A stretch of 16,593 bases of DNA from Hellea sp964472905 (GTDB lineage: Bacteria > Pseudomonadota > Alphaproteobacteria > Caulobacterales > Maricaulaceae): NCBI GenBank assembly GCA_964472905.1, contig CAYYMI010000048.1, positions 1 through 16,593 on the forward strand. Direction: 5' to 3'. This document shows, piece after piece, positions 6,124-13,940 of this stretch (within the stretch, counting starts at the first letter, position 1; the number at the start of each line of letters is the position of its first letter). The translations under genes and the position numbers were made by a program. The notes beneath the pieces are model-generated. The model was not told where the DNA came from. It was given only the letters and a program-made list of their open reading frames with translations, and made no database searches.

Positions 6124-6660
6124 CTATTTTTTAGCTGCGGCTTTCTTTGCCGTTGTTTTTTTCTTAGCCTTTGTTTTTCCGCTCGTTGTATTCTTCGCAG
6201 CAAGCTTTTTTGTTCTTACCGTCTTGGCTCTCTTGGGCGACGCTTTTTTGGCGGTTTTTTTAGCCGGTCTCTTGGCCTTAGGTTTAGCAGGCTCCAATAA
6301 TGCAAGGATACGGTCAAGCTTGGCTTCGACCACAGACAATCTATCTTCAAAATCTGCATCTACATCACCACCGCCAGATAGCCGCGAGCGCATCGCCTTT
6401 ATACGTTCATCAAGATCAAAATTGGGCACAGCGGCTTTATCCATCACCTGCTTACCTTTGACCTCGACCACTTTTTCGATGACCTGTCCTTTTTGAACAA
6501 GCTCTTCAAAAATTTCGCTGCCTTTGCCTGTGACGTCTTTTAAGGCTTCTTGCGCTTCGGTAAAGGCGCGGCCGTAAGCCCCTATGCCTGCCAGCCAGAT
6601 GCGGCGCGCGGTTTCTGTATTACTACGTTTTTTATCATCGGGTTTTTTATCATCAGGCAT
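6124..6660 (-). CDS. phaF: PhaF-type phasin with histone-H1-like lysine/alanine tail
   Basis: A protein of 178 residues. The N-terminal part (about 15-75) is the phasin domain of the PhaF/PhaI family: RRIWLAGIGAYGRAF, then EIFEELVQKGQ...VEVKGKQV. Residues 103-122 (DFEDRLSVVEAKLDRILALL) are a short coiled coil. The last 55 residues hold 21 Lys and 3 Arg, no acidic residue, and AKK/AAK repeats like histone H1. Known: PhaF of Pseudomonas coats medium-chain PHA granules with its N-terminal half and binds DNA with its tail, spreading granules to daughter cells. The start ATG overlaps the end of the depolymerase gene by 8 bases, and the stop is 2 bases from the TetR gene, so all three are co-transcribed. 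The family call is firm; the symbol comes from the architecture. Confidence 0.85.
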   Translation of the reverse strand: MPDDKKPDDKKRSNTETARRIWLAGIGAYGRAFTEAQEALKDVTGKGSEIFEELVQKGQVIEKVVEVKGKQVMDKAAVPNFDLDERIKAMRSRLSGGGDVDADFEDRLSVVEAKLDRILALLEPAKPKAKRPAKKTAKKASPKRAKTVRTKKLAAKNTTSGKTKAKKKTTAKKAAAKK

Positions 6661-7567
6661 GAGTCAATTTCCAATCATCTTTGTGATTAAAGGCTGAAGC
6701 GACAGAGGGTAACATTACAGGGTCGACATGAGGCATAGCGACTTCTGGTTCGCCAAAAAAGTCTCGGATAATTTCAATCGTCTCATCACGGCGCGTCAGT
6801 AAAAACAAATGCCCGGCATCTTCAATGATTTTAAGTTTCGAACGTTTGAGCAGACCGCTTAAAATACGCCCATTGATGACAGGCACAATATGATCATTAC
6901 CGCCCATAATTACTAAAGACTTAGCTTTTATTCTGCGAATAAACGGAAGTGTTGAATAGCCTGCCATTGCGCCGAGTTGATAAAGATAACCCTTCATACT
7001 TGGCGGGACCATGTTAATGGAAAATTCTTTGACGCCTTGCTCTGCTGCGTCCCCGTAAAGTGTTTCGAAATTTTTTGCGAGAAAGTCACGGTCAATATAG
7101 CGTTTGGGCGATAGCATTTTCGATAAAGCTTTGGGGTTTCCTGGCACCATCGTCACGCCCGTTGTCGTCGCGCAAAGTACCAATCGTTTCGTCATTTTCG
7201 CGTTTTGCCACGCAAATTGTTGAGCTGGTCCGCCGCCCCATGACACGCCTAGGACGTCAACTTTGGGGTAGCCGTTCTCCGTTAGAATTTGCTTGGCCGC
7301 CTTGGCAACCCACCACGGGCGGTAAGGCACTGTCGGGTCAGGCGAGCCGCCTACACCGGGCATGTCAAAGGTAATAATATCCCGGCCTGTAAAAGTATCG
7401 GCAAAGGCCTGCGCAATTTCAAGATTGGCACCAATACCATTAAAAAATAAAAGCGGAGTGCGTTTGCCATAACCTTTATCTACGCCGGACCAAATGGCTG
7501 TTCGCAATTTTTGGTTCCCGACTTTCGTGAAAAAGATGCGGGGCAAGTTTGGCGTATGATCGGTCAT
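6653..7567 (-). CDS. phaZ: Intracellular PHA depolymerase (alpha/beta hydrolase), PhaZ type
   Basis: A protein of 304 residues with AAGG eight bases before its ATG. It is an alpha/beta hydrolase with the family motifs FFNGIGANLE (oxyanion region, 41-50) and FDMPGVGGSP (67-76). The lipase box is GVSWGG with S109, the acid is D225 (GGNDHIVP) and the base is H253 (EDAGHLFL). The absence of a signal peptide places it in the cytoplasm. The motifs and position directly after the synthase match the Pseudomonas medium-chain-length PHA depolymerase (TIGR02240 group), which releases hydroxy acids from granules. It follows phaC after 81 bases and overlaps the phasin gene. Other alpha/beta hydrolases share the catalytic layout, but the neighbours make the role clear. 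Confidence 0.88.
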   Translation of the reverse strand: MTDHTPNLPRIFFTKVGNQKLRTAIWSGVDKGYGKRTPLLFFNGIGANLEIAQAFADTFTGRDIITFDMPGVGGSPDPTVPYRPWWVAKAAKQILTENGYPKVDVLGVSWGGGPAQQFAWQNAKMTKRLVLCATTTGVTMVPGNPKALSKMLSPKRYIDRDFLAKNFETLYGDAAEQGVKEFSINMVPPSMKGYLYQLGAMAGYSTLPFIRRIKAKSLVIMGGNDHIVPVINGRILSGLLKRSKLKIIEDAGHLFLLTRRDETIEIIRDFFGEPEVAMPHVDPVMLPSVASAFNHKDDWKLTHA

Positions 7568-7642
7568 ATTTAACCTTTCCGGCGTTAGCTTACCTTATAG
7601 ATGGGCATTAAAGCCGTTTTTTAAAGACTAAGCCAAAAACGA

Positions 7643-7657
7643 TTTACATCATGTAAA
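7643..7657. repeat. 15-base palindrome across the phaC stop codon
   Basis: TTTACAT (7643-7649), one base, then ATGTAAA (7651-7657) is a perfect palindrome spanning the TGA of phaC. On the minus strand a short T tract (TCGTTTTTGG) follows. It could act as a weak attenuator between phaC and phaZ or as a protein site; the stem is AT-rich and the loop too small for a strong terminator. Confidence 0.3.
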
Positions 7658-9328
7658 CACATATTCGCCAGGCGCCTGTGAGATTGGCGGGAAGGCTTTA
7701 TTACCTAGTTTCTTGGGTGAATTTTTCATCTCTCCTGACCGCTCTCCTAACCATTCATTCCAGCGTAGCCACCAAGACTCGTTCGTTGCCTCAGCGCCTT
7801 CCAGCCACCGGTCAGCGCGCGGGGGAAACTCTTTATTGGTATAATACTTAGCTTTCGGGTTACCGGGAGGGTTGAGAAGGGATTGTAAATGACCAGAATT
7901 AGAGAGAATAAATTCGACATCTCCTCCCATGATACGCACATTACGGTAACAGGCTTTCCACGGGGTAATATGATCGGTAACTCCGGCCACCATAAAGCCG
8001 TCTTGCGTGACCGCCGACATATCAACAATATGATCCATAAAGACGACGTTTTTATCAGGTCTGAACCGGCGGTCTTGGAAGATATCTAAATAGTCTGAAT
8101 GAAGCTGAGCGGGCAGATTTGTACTATCATTATTCCAATACAAAACATCATAAGGAGGTGGGTCTTCACCTAAAAGATAATTATTGACGACATAGTTCCA
8201 GATAAGATCATTGGGGCGCATCCACGCAAAAGAGCGGCCTAATTCCTCACCCGATAAAATGCCTTTCTTACGGCTATGTTTACGGGCTTGTTCTATCGCA
8301 GCGTCAGTGACGAAAAGGCCGACTTCGCTATCGGATTTCTTACCGTCCAAAACACTGACCATCAATGTATAGGAATTAACAGTATCATCGCCGCGAGTCG
8401 CCAGCTCTGAGAGCAAGAGCGCCAAGGTTATACCGCCTGAACAGGCGCCGGTGACATTAATGCGTTTGCTGCGAGTAATTTTTTTCACGGCCTTTGTGGC
8501 ATCGATTAAAGCGCTCACATAATTTTCTAATCCCCAATGGGCGTGTTGACGGGTTGGGTTACGCCAGGAGACAGCGAAAACCTGAAAGCCACATTTTGTT
8601 AAAAACCCGACAATAGATTTATTCGGCGCCAAATCATTGGCGTAAAATTTATTAATCTGCGGCGGTATAACTAACAGAGGAATTTTATAAACCTGATCCG
8701 TTTGAGGTTCATATTGAATGAGCTCTAACATCTCACATTTATGAACAACTGCGCCTTTCGATGTCGCTAGATTTTTACCAACCTTGAAGGGGCGACCATC
8801 AACTTGGCTCGGCAGGCCGCCATTATTGCGAAGATCGTCATAGGCATTACGCATGCCTTTGGCCAAAGACAAACCGCCCGTTTCAAAAAGACGCTTCATG
8901 GCCGCAGGATTGCCAAGCAATGTATTTGTCGGTGCAAGCGCATCGACAATGAGATCCGTTACGAATTTCGCGCGCACTTGATCAGCAGGGTGCATGCGCG
9001 AGTCTGATATCCATCCATCCAGTTCTTGACGCATCGCCAGCCAGCTTTGCATACCGCGCTTATATAAAGGATTTTTGGTCCATGTTTCATCTTGGAATCG
9101 GCGATCTCGCTTATCAGGTGCAAGCTCTGAACTACCTTTTACAATATCGAGCATTTCCGACGCATAATTTTTTAAATGTTTAGCAAAGGGTTTAGGTTGT
9201 TTTGCGGCATATCCAGCCATGAGCCCTAAAGATTTAACCACTTCTGAGCGGCGAAATCCAACGAGTGTATTAATTGCCGTTGTTGTTTCCGCGGCGCGTT
9301 TTCCAACTTTTTCCGGTTTTAATGCCAT
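7649..9328 (-). CDS. phaC: Class II-type polyhydroxyalkanoate synthase
   Basis: PhaC polymerises (R)-3-hydroxyacyl-CoA into PHA on the granule surface. The product has 559 residues. The catalytic triad is visible: C296 in the PhaC box GACSGG (294-299), D452 in VAGVTDHITPW, and H480 in LSNSGHLQS. Length and all three positions match the Pseudomonas class II synthases PhaC1, which use medium-chain substrates (C6-C14). Other family motifs are SWRNPTRQHAHWGLENYV (254-271) and the C-terminal PPRADRWLEGAE. The N-terminal 120 residues are the usual helical cap. The ATG at 9328 has only a weak GGGG upstream. A terminator at 9421-9456 separates it from the upstream phasin, so phaC is either read through from there or has its own promoter in 9329-9420. 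Class I enzymes, usual in alphaproteobacteria, have a different length and partners. Confidence 0.93.
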   Translation of the reverse strand: MALKPEKVGKRAAETTTAINTLVGFRRSEVVKSLGLMAGYAAKQPKPFAKHLKNYASEMLDIVKGSSELAPDKRDRRFQDETWTKNPLYKRGMQSWLAMRQELDGWISDSRMHPADQVRAKFVTDLIVDALAPTNTLLGNPAAMKRLFETGGLSLAKGMRNAYDDLRNNGGLPSQVDGRPFKVGKNLATSKGAVVHKCEMLELIQYEPQTDQVYKIPLLVIPPQINKFYANDLAPNKSIVGFLTKCGFQVFAVSWRNPTRQHAHWGLENYVSALIDATKAVKKITRSKRINVTGACSGGITLALLLSELATRGDDTVNSYTLMVSVLDGKKSDSEVGLFVTDAAIEQARKHSRKKGILSGEELGRSFAWMRPNDLIWNYVVNNYLLGEDPPPYDVLYWNNDSTNLPAQLHSDYLDIFQDRRFRPDKNVVFMDHIVDMSAVTQDGFMVAGVTDHITPWKACYRNVRIMGGDVEFILSNSGHLQSLLNPPGNPKAKYYTNKEFPPRADRWLEGAEATNESWWLRWNEWLGERSGEMKNSPKKLGNKAFPPISQAPGEYVFT

Positions 9329-9420
9329 TTTTCAAACCCCATTCTTATTATGATCCAAACCTTAACCACCCAATGCTAGCTCTGGCAAGCTATTAGCAGG
9401 AGTCACATCTTTTCAGTTAC

Positions 9421-9456
9421 AAAAAGGGCGGCACATTGGGATGGAAATGCACCGCC
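9421..9456 (-). terminator. Rho-independent terminator between phasin and phaC
   Basis: Read on the minus strand: GGCGGTGCAT, a ten-base loop, ATGTGCCGCC (9447-9456 with 9427-9436, ten pairs including two G-T wobbles), then CTTTTTG. It lies 40 bases after the phasin stop and about 90 before the phaC start, so most transcripts from the phasin promoter would end here. Confidence 0.75.
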
Positions 9457-9496
9457 GATTTGATCCGAAAAAGAGGGGAATTCAGATCAACTAAAT

Positions 9497-10054
9497 TTAT
9501 GCCGCGATGGGCGTAGCTGTTTTTGCAAGAATTTTTGCAATTGTATCAGCTTTCAGATCATCAACTGAGGCTTCAATACCCATCTCATTGGCGAGCGCTA
9601 CAACATCTTTTTCAAGCATCTTGCTGAGTGAAGACTTTGTGTAGGCTGGAGTCTTCTGTGTTTTAATTTTAGTCTTAGCGCCATTTTTCTTTTTCGCCAT
9701 GGCTGAAATTTTCTTGTTGAGCTTGTTGATTTCAGCTTCAAGTTCTTCAACACGGTCATTTGACGCCGTTGGCAGAACGCCGCGAACTTTTGATGTTGTC
9801 GCTGTAAACGTCTCAGTCGCTTTAACTTGCGCGCCTTTGGCAAAAACAGTGGCCTTGCCTTCGATTTCTTCGCCTTTAACAACCAGCGTCTCAAAGAGAC
9901 CGTCGGCTCCGCCGCGAACTTGCTCAAAACGGAACTTAGCGCGCTCATAGGCTGCGCCGTATAGACCGATATAGGCGAGAGCGCCTTTACGTAGTAATGC
10001 TGCAGATTTTACTGTTTCTTTTTCAACTGTTTTAGCTGTTTTTGTTTTAGCCAT
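9497..10054 (-). CDS. Granule-associated phasin with C-terminal SAP/HeH-like module
   Basis: A protein of 185 residues with a strong GAGGAGG site before its ATG. The N-terminal part (about 17-80) fits the PhaF/PhaI-type phasin pattern: LLRKGALAYIGLYGAAYERA, then LFETLVVKGEEIEGKA. Residues 101-119 (RVEELEAEINKLNKKISAM) are a coiled coil, followed by a basic linker KKKNGAKTKIKTQK (121-134). Residues 144-178 (LSKMLEKDVVALANEMG, then VDDLKADTIAKILAK) look like a two-helix SAP/HeH-type module. Such modules often bind DNA or protein. Known: phasins coat PHA granules and control their number and size. Inferred: the tail may tie granules to the nucleoid, the job done in the second phasin by a histone-like tail. 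It is the first gene of the PHA locus and has its own terminator, as expected for an abundant coat protein. The SAP-like call is tentative. Confidence 0.8.
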   Translation of the reverse strand: MAKTKTAKTVEKETVKSAALLRKGALAYIGLYGAAYERAKFRFEQVRGGADGLFETLVVKGEEIEGKATVFAKGAQVKATETFTATTSKVRGVLPTASNDRVEELEAEINKLNKKISAMAKKKNGAKTKIKTQKTPAYTKSSLSKMLEKDVVALANEMGIEASVDDLKADTIAKILAKTATPIAA

Positions 10055-10143
10055 GATGGCCTCCTCATGATGCGGAAAATATCCGTGGTGTTTCGATGAG
10101 GACTAGATAGGTAGAAAAATTAGAAAGCGCGTCCTAATTTGAA

Positions 10144-10656
10144 TTATGGCGTTGATTGGGCCTGTTTAATGACGGGCGGCTGTATACTTTTAAGAACACC
10201 TTGCGCGTCAAAAACATTCGGATCCCTTTTATTACCAAAAGATAATAACAGAATTTCTATTGTTTCCGTGACTTTACTGCCCTCTACGGCGCGGACAACA
10301 TCATGAACACCAATATCAACATGTGTATTTGTGCGTGTCCGCCCCCCAAAGCCGCCAACACCAACCCCAACACGGCTACCAATAAGGGCGTTCGGGCCAT
10401 TATCAAAAGTTTCGCCATTGATGATTTTAAAGTGGCTATAGCCTTCTATATCCGCAATTTGTGCGGCTCTAAGAAGGGCGAAATCGCGAGACTCATAGAG
10501 ATCACGGCTTGTATAACTAATCCGAAACCGGTCTTGCTGAAGCTTTGTGTTTCTATAGCCAAAATCTGAACCGTAAGCGGGTCCAAAACCCTGTTGTGTG
10601 GACGCGCAAGCAGAGAGGCCAATCATCATAATCGCCGATAAAAGAATATTTTTCAT
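10144..10656 (-). CDS. Outer-membrane lipoprotein resembling the CC0125/CC1285 family
   Basis: A protein of 170 residues from the ATG at 10656, with GGAG five bases before. The frame opens earlier (GTG at 10749), but only the inner start gives a proper lipoprotein signal: MKNILLSAIMMIGLSAC with the lipobox LSAC and the lipidated C17. Position +2 is Ala, so sorting to the outer membrane is expected. The mature part has FGYRNTKLQQDRFRISY and LLRAAQIADIEGYSHFKII. This resembles the 'GYS...L..DRFRV.F' and 'LLYRAAELT...GYDYF' pattern of a Caulobacter lipoprotein group. A glycine-rich loop (GSRVGVGVGGFGG) follows. No function is known for that group. It diverges from the TerB-like gene, with a 125-base space holding both promoters. 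Confidence 0.75.
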   Translation of the reverse strand: MKNILLSAIMMIGLSACASTQQGFGPAYGSDFGYRNTKLQQDRFRISYTSRDLYESRDFALLRAAQIADIEGYSHFKIINGETFDNGPNALIGSRVGVGVGGFGGRTRTNTHVDIGVHDVVRAVEGSKVTETIEILLLSFGNKRDPNVFDAQGVLKSIQPPVIKQAQSTP

Positions 10657-10781
10657 AAAATCTCCATGCAAATACTCTAAATCAATCAGCCGTGATAATA
10701 AAATGAACATTACGTTAAATAGTAGAAGGCTTGTCGATTGGCCTTTCACAGGCTAAGAGGATTTAACGGAGGGGTTATTTA

Positions 10782-11177
10782 ATGTTTAGTTATGACGATA
10801 TACTGACCCCGCTCGCCCTGACAGTCATCATTGATCATAAAGTCCGCGAACCTGAAATGAACGCTTTTTGTGTCCAGGCTGCAGGGCTTATCGAGCTCTT
10901 TGAATTAGAGCCTATGACAGAGGATGCCTTACTCGATTGGTATACCCGCCATGAGGATGAGTTGCGGGCCGCTTTAACGGGGAAACGTAAGAATACAATG
11001 ATATTACGCGCGCTCACCAGGTTTAAAGAAGATTCTCAAGTTGAGGCCATTTATGAAGCAATGCTGGCAATTTCGATCAGTGATAAGGAATATCACGCGG
11101 AAGAATCAGAGCTCATAAAATCAGCGGCCTCTATTTGGGGCTTTTCGCGCCCGCCCTTTAAAGTTATCCGAAACTAG
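10782..11177 (+). CDS. TerB-like protein
   Basis: A protein of 131 residues with a GGAGGGG site eight bases before its ATG. It is all-helical. The pattern LALTVIIDHKVREPEMNAF near the start, and ISISDKEYHAEESELIKSAA near the end, is the duplicated acidic helix layout of TerB domains (tellurite-resistance TerB, also found in DnaJ-like proteins and as a lone cytoplasmic domain). No signal peptide or membrane span is seen. TerB domains bind metal or act as adaptors in stress complexes; nothing here tells which. No other ter gene is nearby, so a tellurite role should not be assumed. Its TAG shares the CTAG with the stop of typA on the other strand, a four-base tail-to-tail overlap. Confidence 0.65.
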   Translation: MFSYDDILTPLALTVIIDHKVREPEMNAFCVQAAGLIELFELEPMTEDALLDWYTRHEDELRAALTGKRKNTMILRALTRFKEDSQVEAIYEAMLAISISDKEYHAEESELIKSAASIWGFSRPPFKVIRN

Positions 11178-13027
11178 GACTCTAGGGCTTCCATGCGGCG
11201 CATTTCCTTCTTGCGCTCATGTTCAAGAAGGTAGCGCTTTCTAAGACGAATAGAGTCTGGCGTAACTTCAACCAATTCATCATCATTGATAAATTCTAGC
11301 GCATATTCGAGCGTAATTTGAATAGGCGTAGTCAAGACAACCGCCTCATCATTGCCTGAAGCACGTACATTAGTTAGCTGCTTGCCCTTTAGTGGGTTAA
11401 CAACCAAATCATTATCGCGCGCATTAATGCCGATAATCATGCCTTCATAAACTTCTTCGGCATGTCCGATAAACATCTTACCACGCTCTTGCAGGTTCCA
11501 TAGCGCGAAGCCAGCGGCCTTACCTGTTTCCTTGGAGACCAAGACGCCCTTTTGGCGGCGGCCAATGCCGGCTTTGGTGCGCGGGGCATAGCGGTCAAAA
11601 TTGTGATATAATAAACCTGATCCAGAAGTCAGGGTTAGAAATTCAGATCTAAACCCGATAAGCCCCCGCGTCGGTATATCATAATCAAGACGCACCCGAC
11701 CTTTACCGTCTGGCACCATATCCTTGAGCTGGCCTTTACGCTCACCCAGCTTTTCCATGATGGAGCCTTGATGGTCAGCCTCGACATCGACGGTAAGCGT
11801 TTCATAAGGTTCGCACAGCTCGCCATCGATTTCTTTATTAATAACTTGCGGACGGGAAATGGCGACTTCATATCCCTCGCGGCGCATATTCTCAATCAAT
11901 ATAGAGAGGTGTAATTCCCCGCGGCCAGAGACGCGAAATTTATCGGCTTCGTCTAATTGCTCAACGCGCAGGGCGACATTGTGAATAAGCTCTTTTTCTA
12001 GCCGGTCATTAATATTGCGCGAGGTCACATATTTGCCTTCACGGCCTGCAAAAGGGGAATCGTTGACTTGAAAGGTCATAGAGATTGTCGGTTCATCCAC
12101 GCTTAATGCCGGCAGGAGCTCTACCTTATCAGGGTCGCAAATCATGTCGGAAATACCAAGTTTATCAATACCCGTGAAACAACAAATATCGCCCGCCGAG
12201 ACGCTGTCCATTTCAACCCGCTCTAGGCCCATAAAACCGTAGAGCAGTAGAACTTTGGCTTTACGCGTGGCTCCATCAGGCGTTGCGACCATGACCTGTC
12301 GATTTTTCTTAATCGTCCCGCGCACCACGCGGCCAATCCCGATAACCCCTGTATAGCTATTATAATCAAGGGCAGAGACTTGAAGCTGCAGAGCCCCATC
12401 AGGGTCAACATCAGGGACAGGGGCATGTTCGACAATCGCTTCAAAGAGAGGCGTCATATCTGTGCCTATATTATCTGACGTGTCTGACGCCCAACCATTT
12501 AAGGCAGAAGCATAAACTACAGGGAAGTCTAATTGTTCATCCGTTGCGCCTAAACGGTCAAACAGATCAAATGTCTGATCAACCACCCAGTCCGGACGCG
12601 CGCCTGTGCGGTCAATTTTATTGACAACGACAATCGGCTTAAGGCCTTGCGCCAAAGCTTTCTTCGTCACAAATGTTGTTTGCGGCATAGGGCCTTCAAC
12701 AGCGTCTACAAGCAAGACAACCGAGTCGACCATAGAGAGAACACGTTCAACTTCACCGCCGAAATCCGCGTGACCCGGCGTATCGACAATATTAATGCGC
12801 CAATTCGTTTTCTCGCTATCTGTCCACCGAATAGCCGTGTTCTTGGCTAAAATAGTAATGCCGCGTTCTTTTTCGATATCATTACTATCCATGACGCGCT
12901 CTTCTCGCGCGCCGCGTTCATCAAGCGTTCCGGATTGGCGTAATAATTTATCCACCAAAGTTGTCTTACCGTGATCAACGTGAGCAACAATTGCAACATT
13001 GCGCAAAGTTTGAATGGAGTCTGTCAT
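11174..13027 (-). CDS. typA: Translational GTPase TypA/BipA
   Basis: A ribosome-binding GTPase of the EF-G class that supports 50S assembly and stress or cold growth. The product has 617 residues from the ATG at 13027 (MTDSIQTLRNVAI). The frame extends eleven codons upstream, but the inner start fits the family. Motifs: G1 AHVDHGKTTL (15-24), switch I RGITILAKNTA, G3 DTPGHADFGGEVER, G4 VVNKIDR. Domain II (residues about 200-300) is followed by EF-G-like domains, with GRGELHLSILIENMRREGYE and the TypA-specific C-terminal part (TRGLIGFRSEFLTLTSG, then GMIIGINARDNDLVVNP). Length is close to the usual 605-615 residues. It is monocistronic: a terminator lies upstream of its promoter and its end converges with the TerB-like gene. 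Confidence 0.97.
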   Translation of the reverse strand: MTDSIQTLRNVAIVAHVDHGKTTLVDKLLRQSGTLDERGAREERVMDSNDIEKERGITILAKNTAIRWTDSEKTNWRINIVDTPGHADFGGEVERVLSMVDSVVLLVDAVEGPMPQTTFVTKKALAQGLKPIVVVNKIDRTGARPDWVVDQTFDLFDRLGATDEQLDFPVVYASALNGWASDTSDNIGTDMTPLFEAIVEHAPVPDVDPDGALQLQVSALDYNSYTGVIGIGRVVRGTIKKNRQVMVATPDGATRKAKVLLLYGFMGLERVEMDSVSAGDICCFTGIDKLGISDMICDPDKVELLPALSVDEPTISMTFQVNDSPFAGREGKYVTSRNINDRLEKELIHNVALRVEQLDEADKFRVSGRGELHLSILIENMRREGYEVAISRPQVINKEIDGELCEPYETLTVDVEADHQGSIMEKLGERKGQLKDMVPDGKGRVRLDYDIPTRGLIGFRSEFLTLTSGSGLLYHNFDRYAPRTKAGIGRRQKGVLVSKETGKAAGFALWNLQERGKMFIGHAEEVYEGMIIGINARDNDLVVNPLKGKQLTNVRASGNDEAVVLTTPIQITLEYALEFINDDELVEVTPDSIRLRKRYLLEHERKKEMRRMEALES

Positions 13028-13123
13028 GATTAAAGGCCTGTATGTCTCGCGCGAGGCCATAAGGTAAAAAGGTTAAAAGTCCAGCTTTGTTTTCAGCCGT
13101 TGGTTTTAGCGATCGACCAGTAT

Positions 13124-13148
13124 AAAAAAAAGCCCCGTTAAACGGGGC
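13124..13148 (-). terminator. Rho-independent terminator after the 13157-13744 gene
   Basis: On the minus strand GCCCCGTT, one base, AACGGGGC (13132-13148) forms a GC-rich hairpin followed by eight T. It starts nine bases past the stop of the glycine-zipper gene and insulates typA. Confidence 0.85.
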
Positions 13149-13156
13149 GTTTAATA

Positions 13157-13744
13157 TTAATATCCAAAACGTCTAAAATTCCCGCGGCGCCTATTTCTAA
13201 AACGAGAACCGGAATTAAAACCCGTTCCAATAAATACGCTATTACCGCCGATAAACCCTCGGTTTCCAAATCCCCGGCTACCGCCTAAAAATCCAGATCC
13301 TAGATTGATATTTAGGGATGTCCGAGACCCAGAATTAAAGCCGCCGCCATAATAAGGCCGAGAATAGACAGGTTGCGAGTAATAGTAAGGCTGGGTATAA
13401 GTCGTTGTACGGGTGTAGGTTGGATAAGATGTATAATATCCGCCGCCCGTATTATAGTAACCGCCATTATATCCACCGTTATAATAACTCCCATTTCCGC
13501 CAAAGTTATTACGATTACTATTTCCGCCTATCGCGGCGCCGGCAAGTCCGCCGACAACAGCGCCAATAACTGACCCTTCAGTCCGGTCTCCAGGTCTTGC
13601 CAGTTGTGAACCTGCAACACCACCCAGCACAGCTCCAATAGTGCCGCCAAGCAGCTGGCCGCCATTATTCGTTTGTGCCGAAGCCATAGGGGCCACAGCA
13701 AGAGTTGCAACAGCCGCTAAGGCCAATCCGAATTTAAAACTCAT
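13157..13744 (-). CDS. Glycine-zipper envelope protein with Tyr/Gly-rich tail
   Basis: A protein of 195 residues from the ATG at 13744, GGAG eight bases upstream. Residues 1-24 are a signal peptide (MSFKFGLALAAVATLAVAPM-ASAQ). Residues 28-73 are a glycine zipper of the Rickettsia 17-kDa antigen type (two small-residue helices GGTIGAVLGGVAGSQLA and GSVIGAVVGGLAGAAIG, joined by RPGDRTEG). The rest (81-195) is low complexity: YYNGGYNGGYY-type repeats, Tyr/Thr/Pro stretches, then Gly/Phe/Asn/Arg and an arginine-rich end RFRNRRRGNFRRFGY. Known: such zippers insert in or associate with the envelope. Inferred: the basic, aromatic tail may bind polysaccharide or nucleic acid, or form a surface layer; no specific function can be named. 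It shares the zipper with the next two genes upstream, so the three are paralogues. Confidence 0.8.
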   Translation of the reverse strand: MSFKFGLALAAVATLAVAPMASAQTNNGGQLLGGTIGAVLGGVAGSQLARPGDRTEGSVIGAVVGGLAGAAIGGNSNRNNFGGNGSYYNGGYNGGYYNTGGGYYTSYPTYTRTTTYTQPYYYSQPVYSRPYYGGGFNSGSRTSLNINLGSGFLGGSRGFGNRGFIGGNSVFIGTGFNSGSRFRNRRRGNFRRFGY

Positions 13745-13870
13745 GAAAATACTCCATTTAATTGGTATCACGTCCCACAATACCGGATTTAATATGAACC
13801 TATCATGCATCAAAACGCATCAAATTGCAAAGTCTAGACTCAGTTGGGGCTTGCGCCATCAATTGAGCAT

Positions 13871-13900
13871 AAAAAAAGCGGCCCTCTAAAGAGCCGCTTT
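13871..13900 (-). terminator. Rho-independent terminator after the repeat protein gene
   Basis: On the minus strand AAAGCGGC pairs with GCCGCTTT (13893-13900 with 13875-13882) around a loop that contains a partial inner stem. A run of T (13871-13877 in complement) follows. It lies 40 bases past the stop of the gene at 13941. Confidence 0.8.
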
Positions 13901-13940
13901 CTAATCAAGGCGTAACCTAAATTACGCCGTCATAAACTGA

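Noticed and set aside
9347..9373. Possible promoter of phaC on the minus strand (TTGGGT, 15 bases, CATAAT)
   Set aside because: The spacing is too short and the -35 is weak; it is not better than chance without transcript data.
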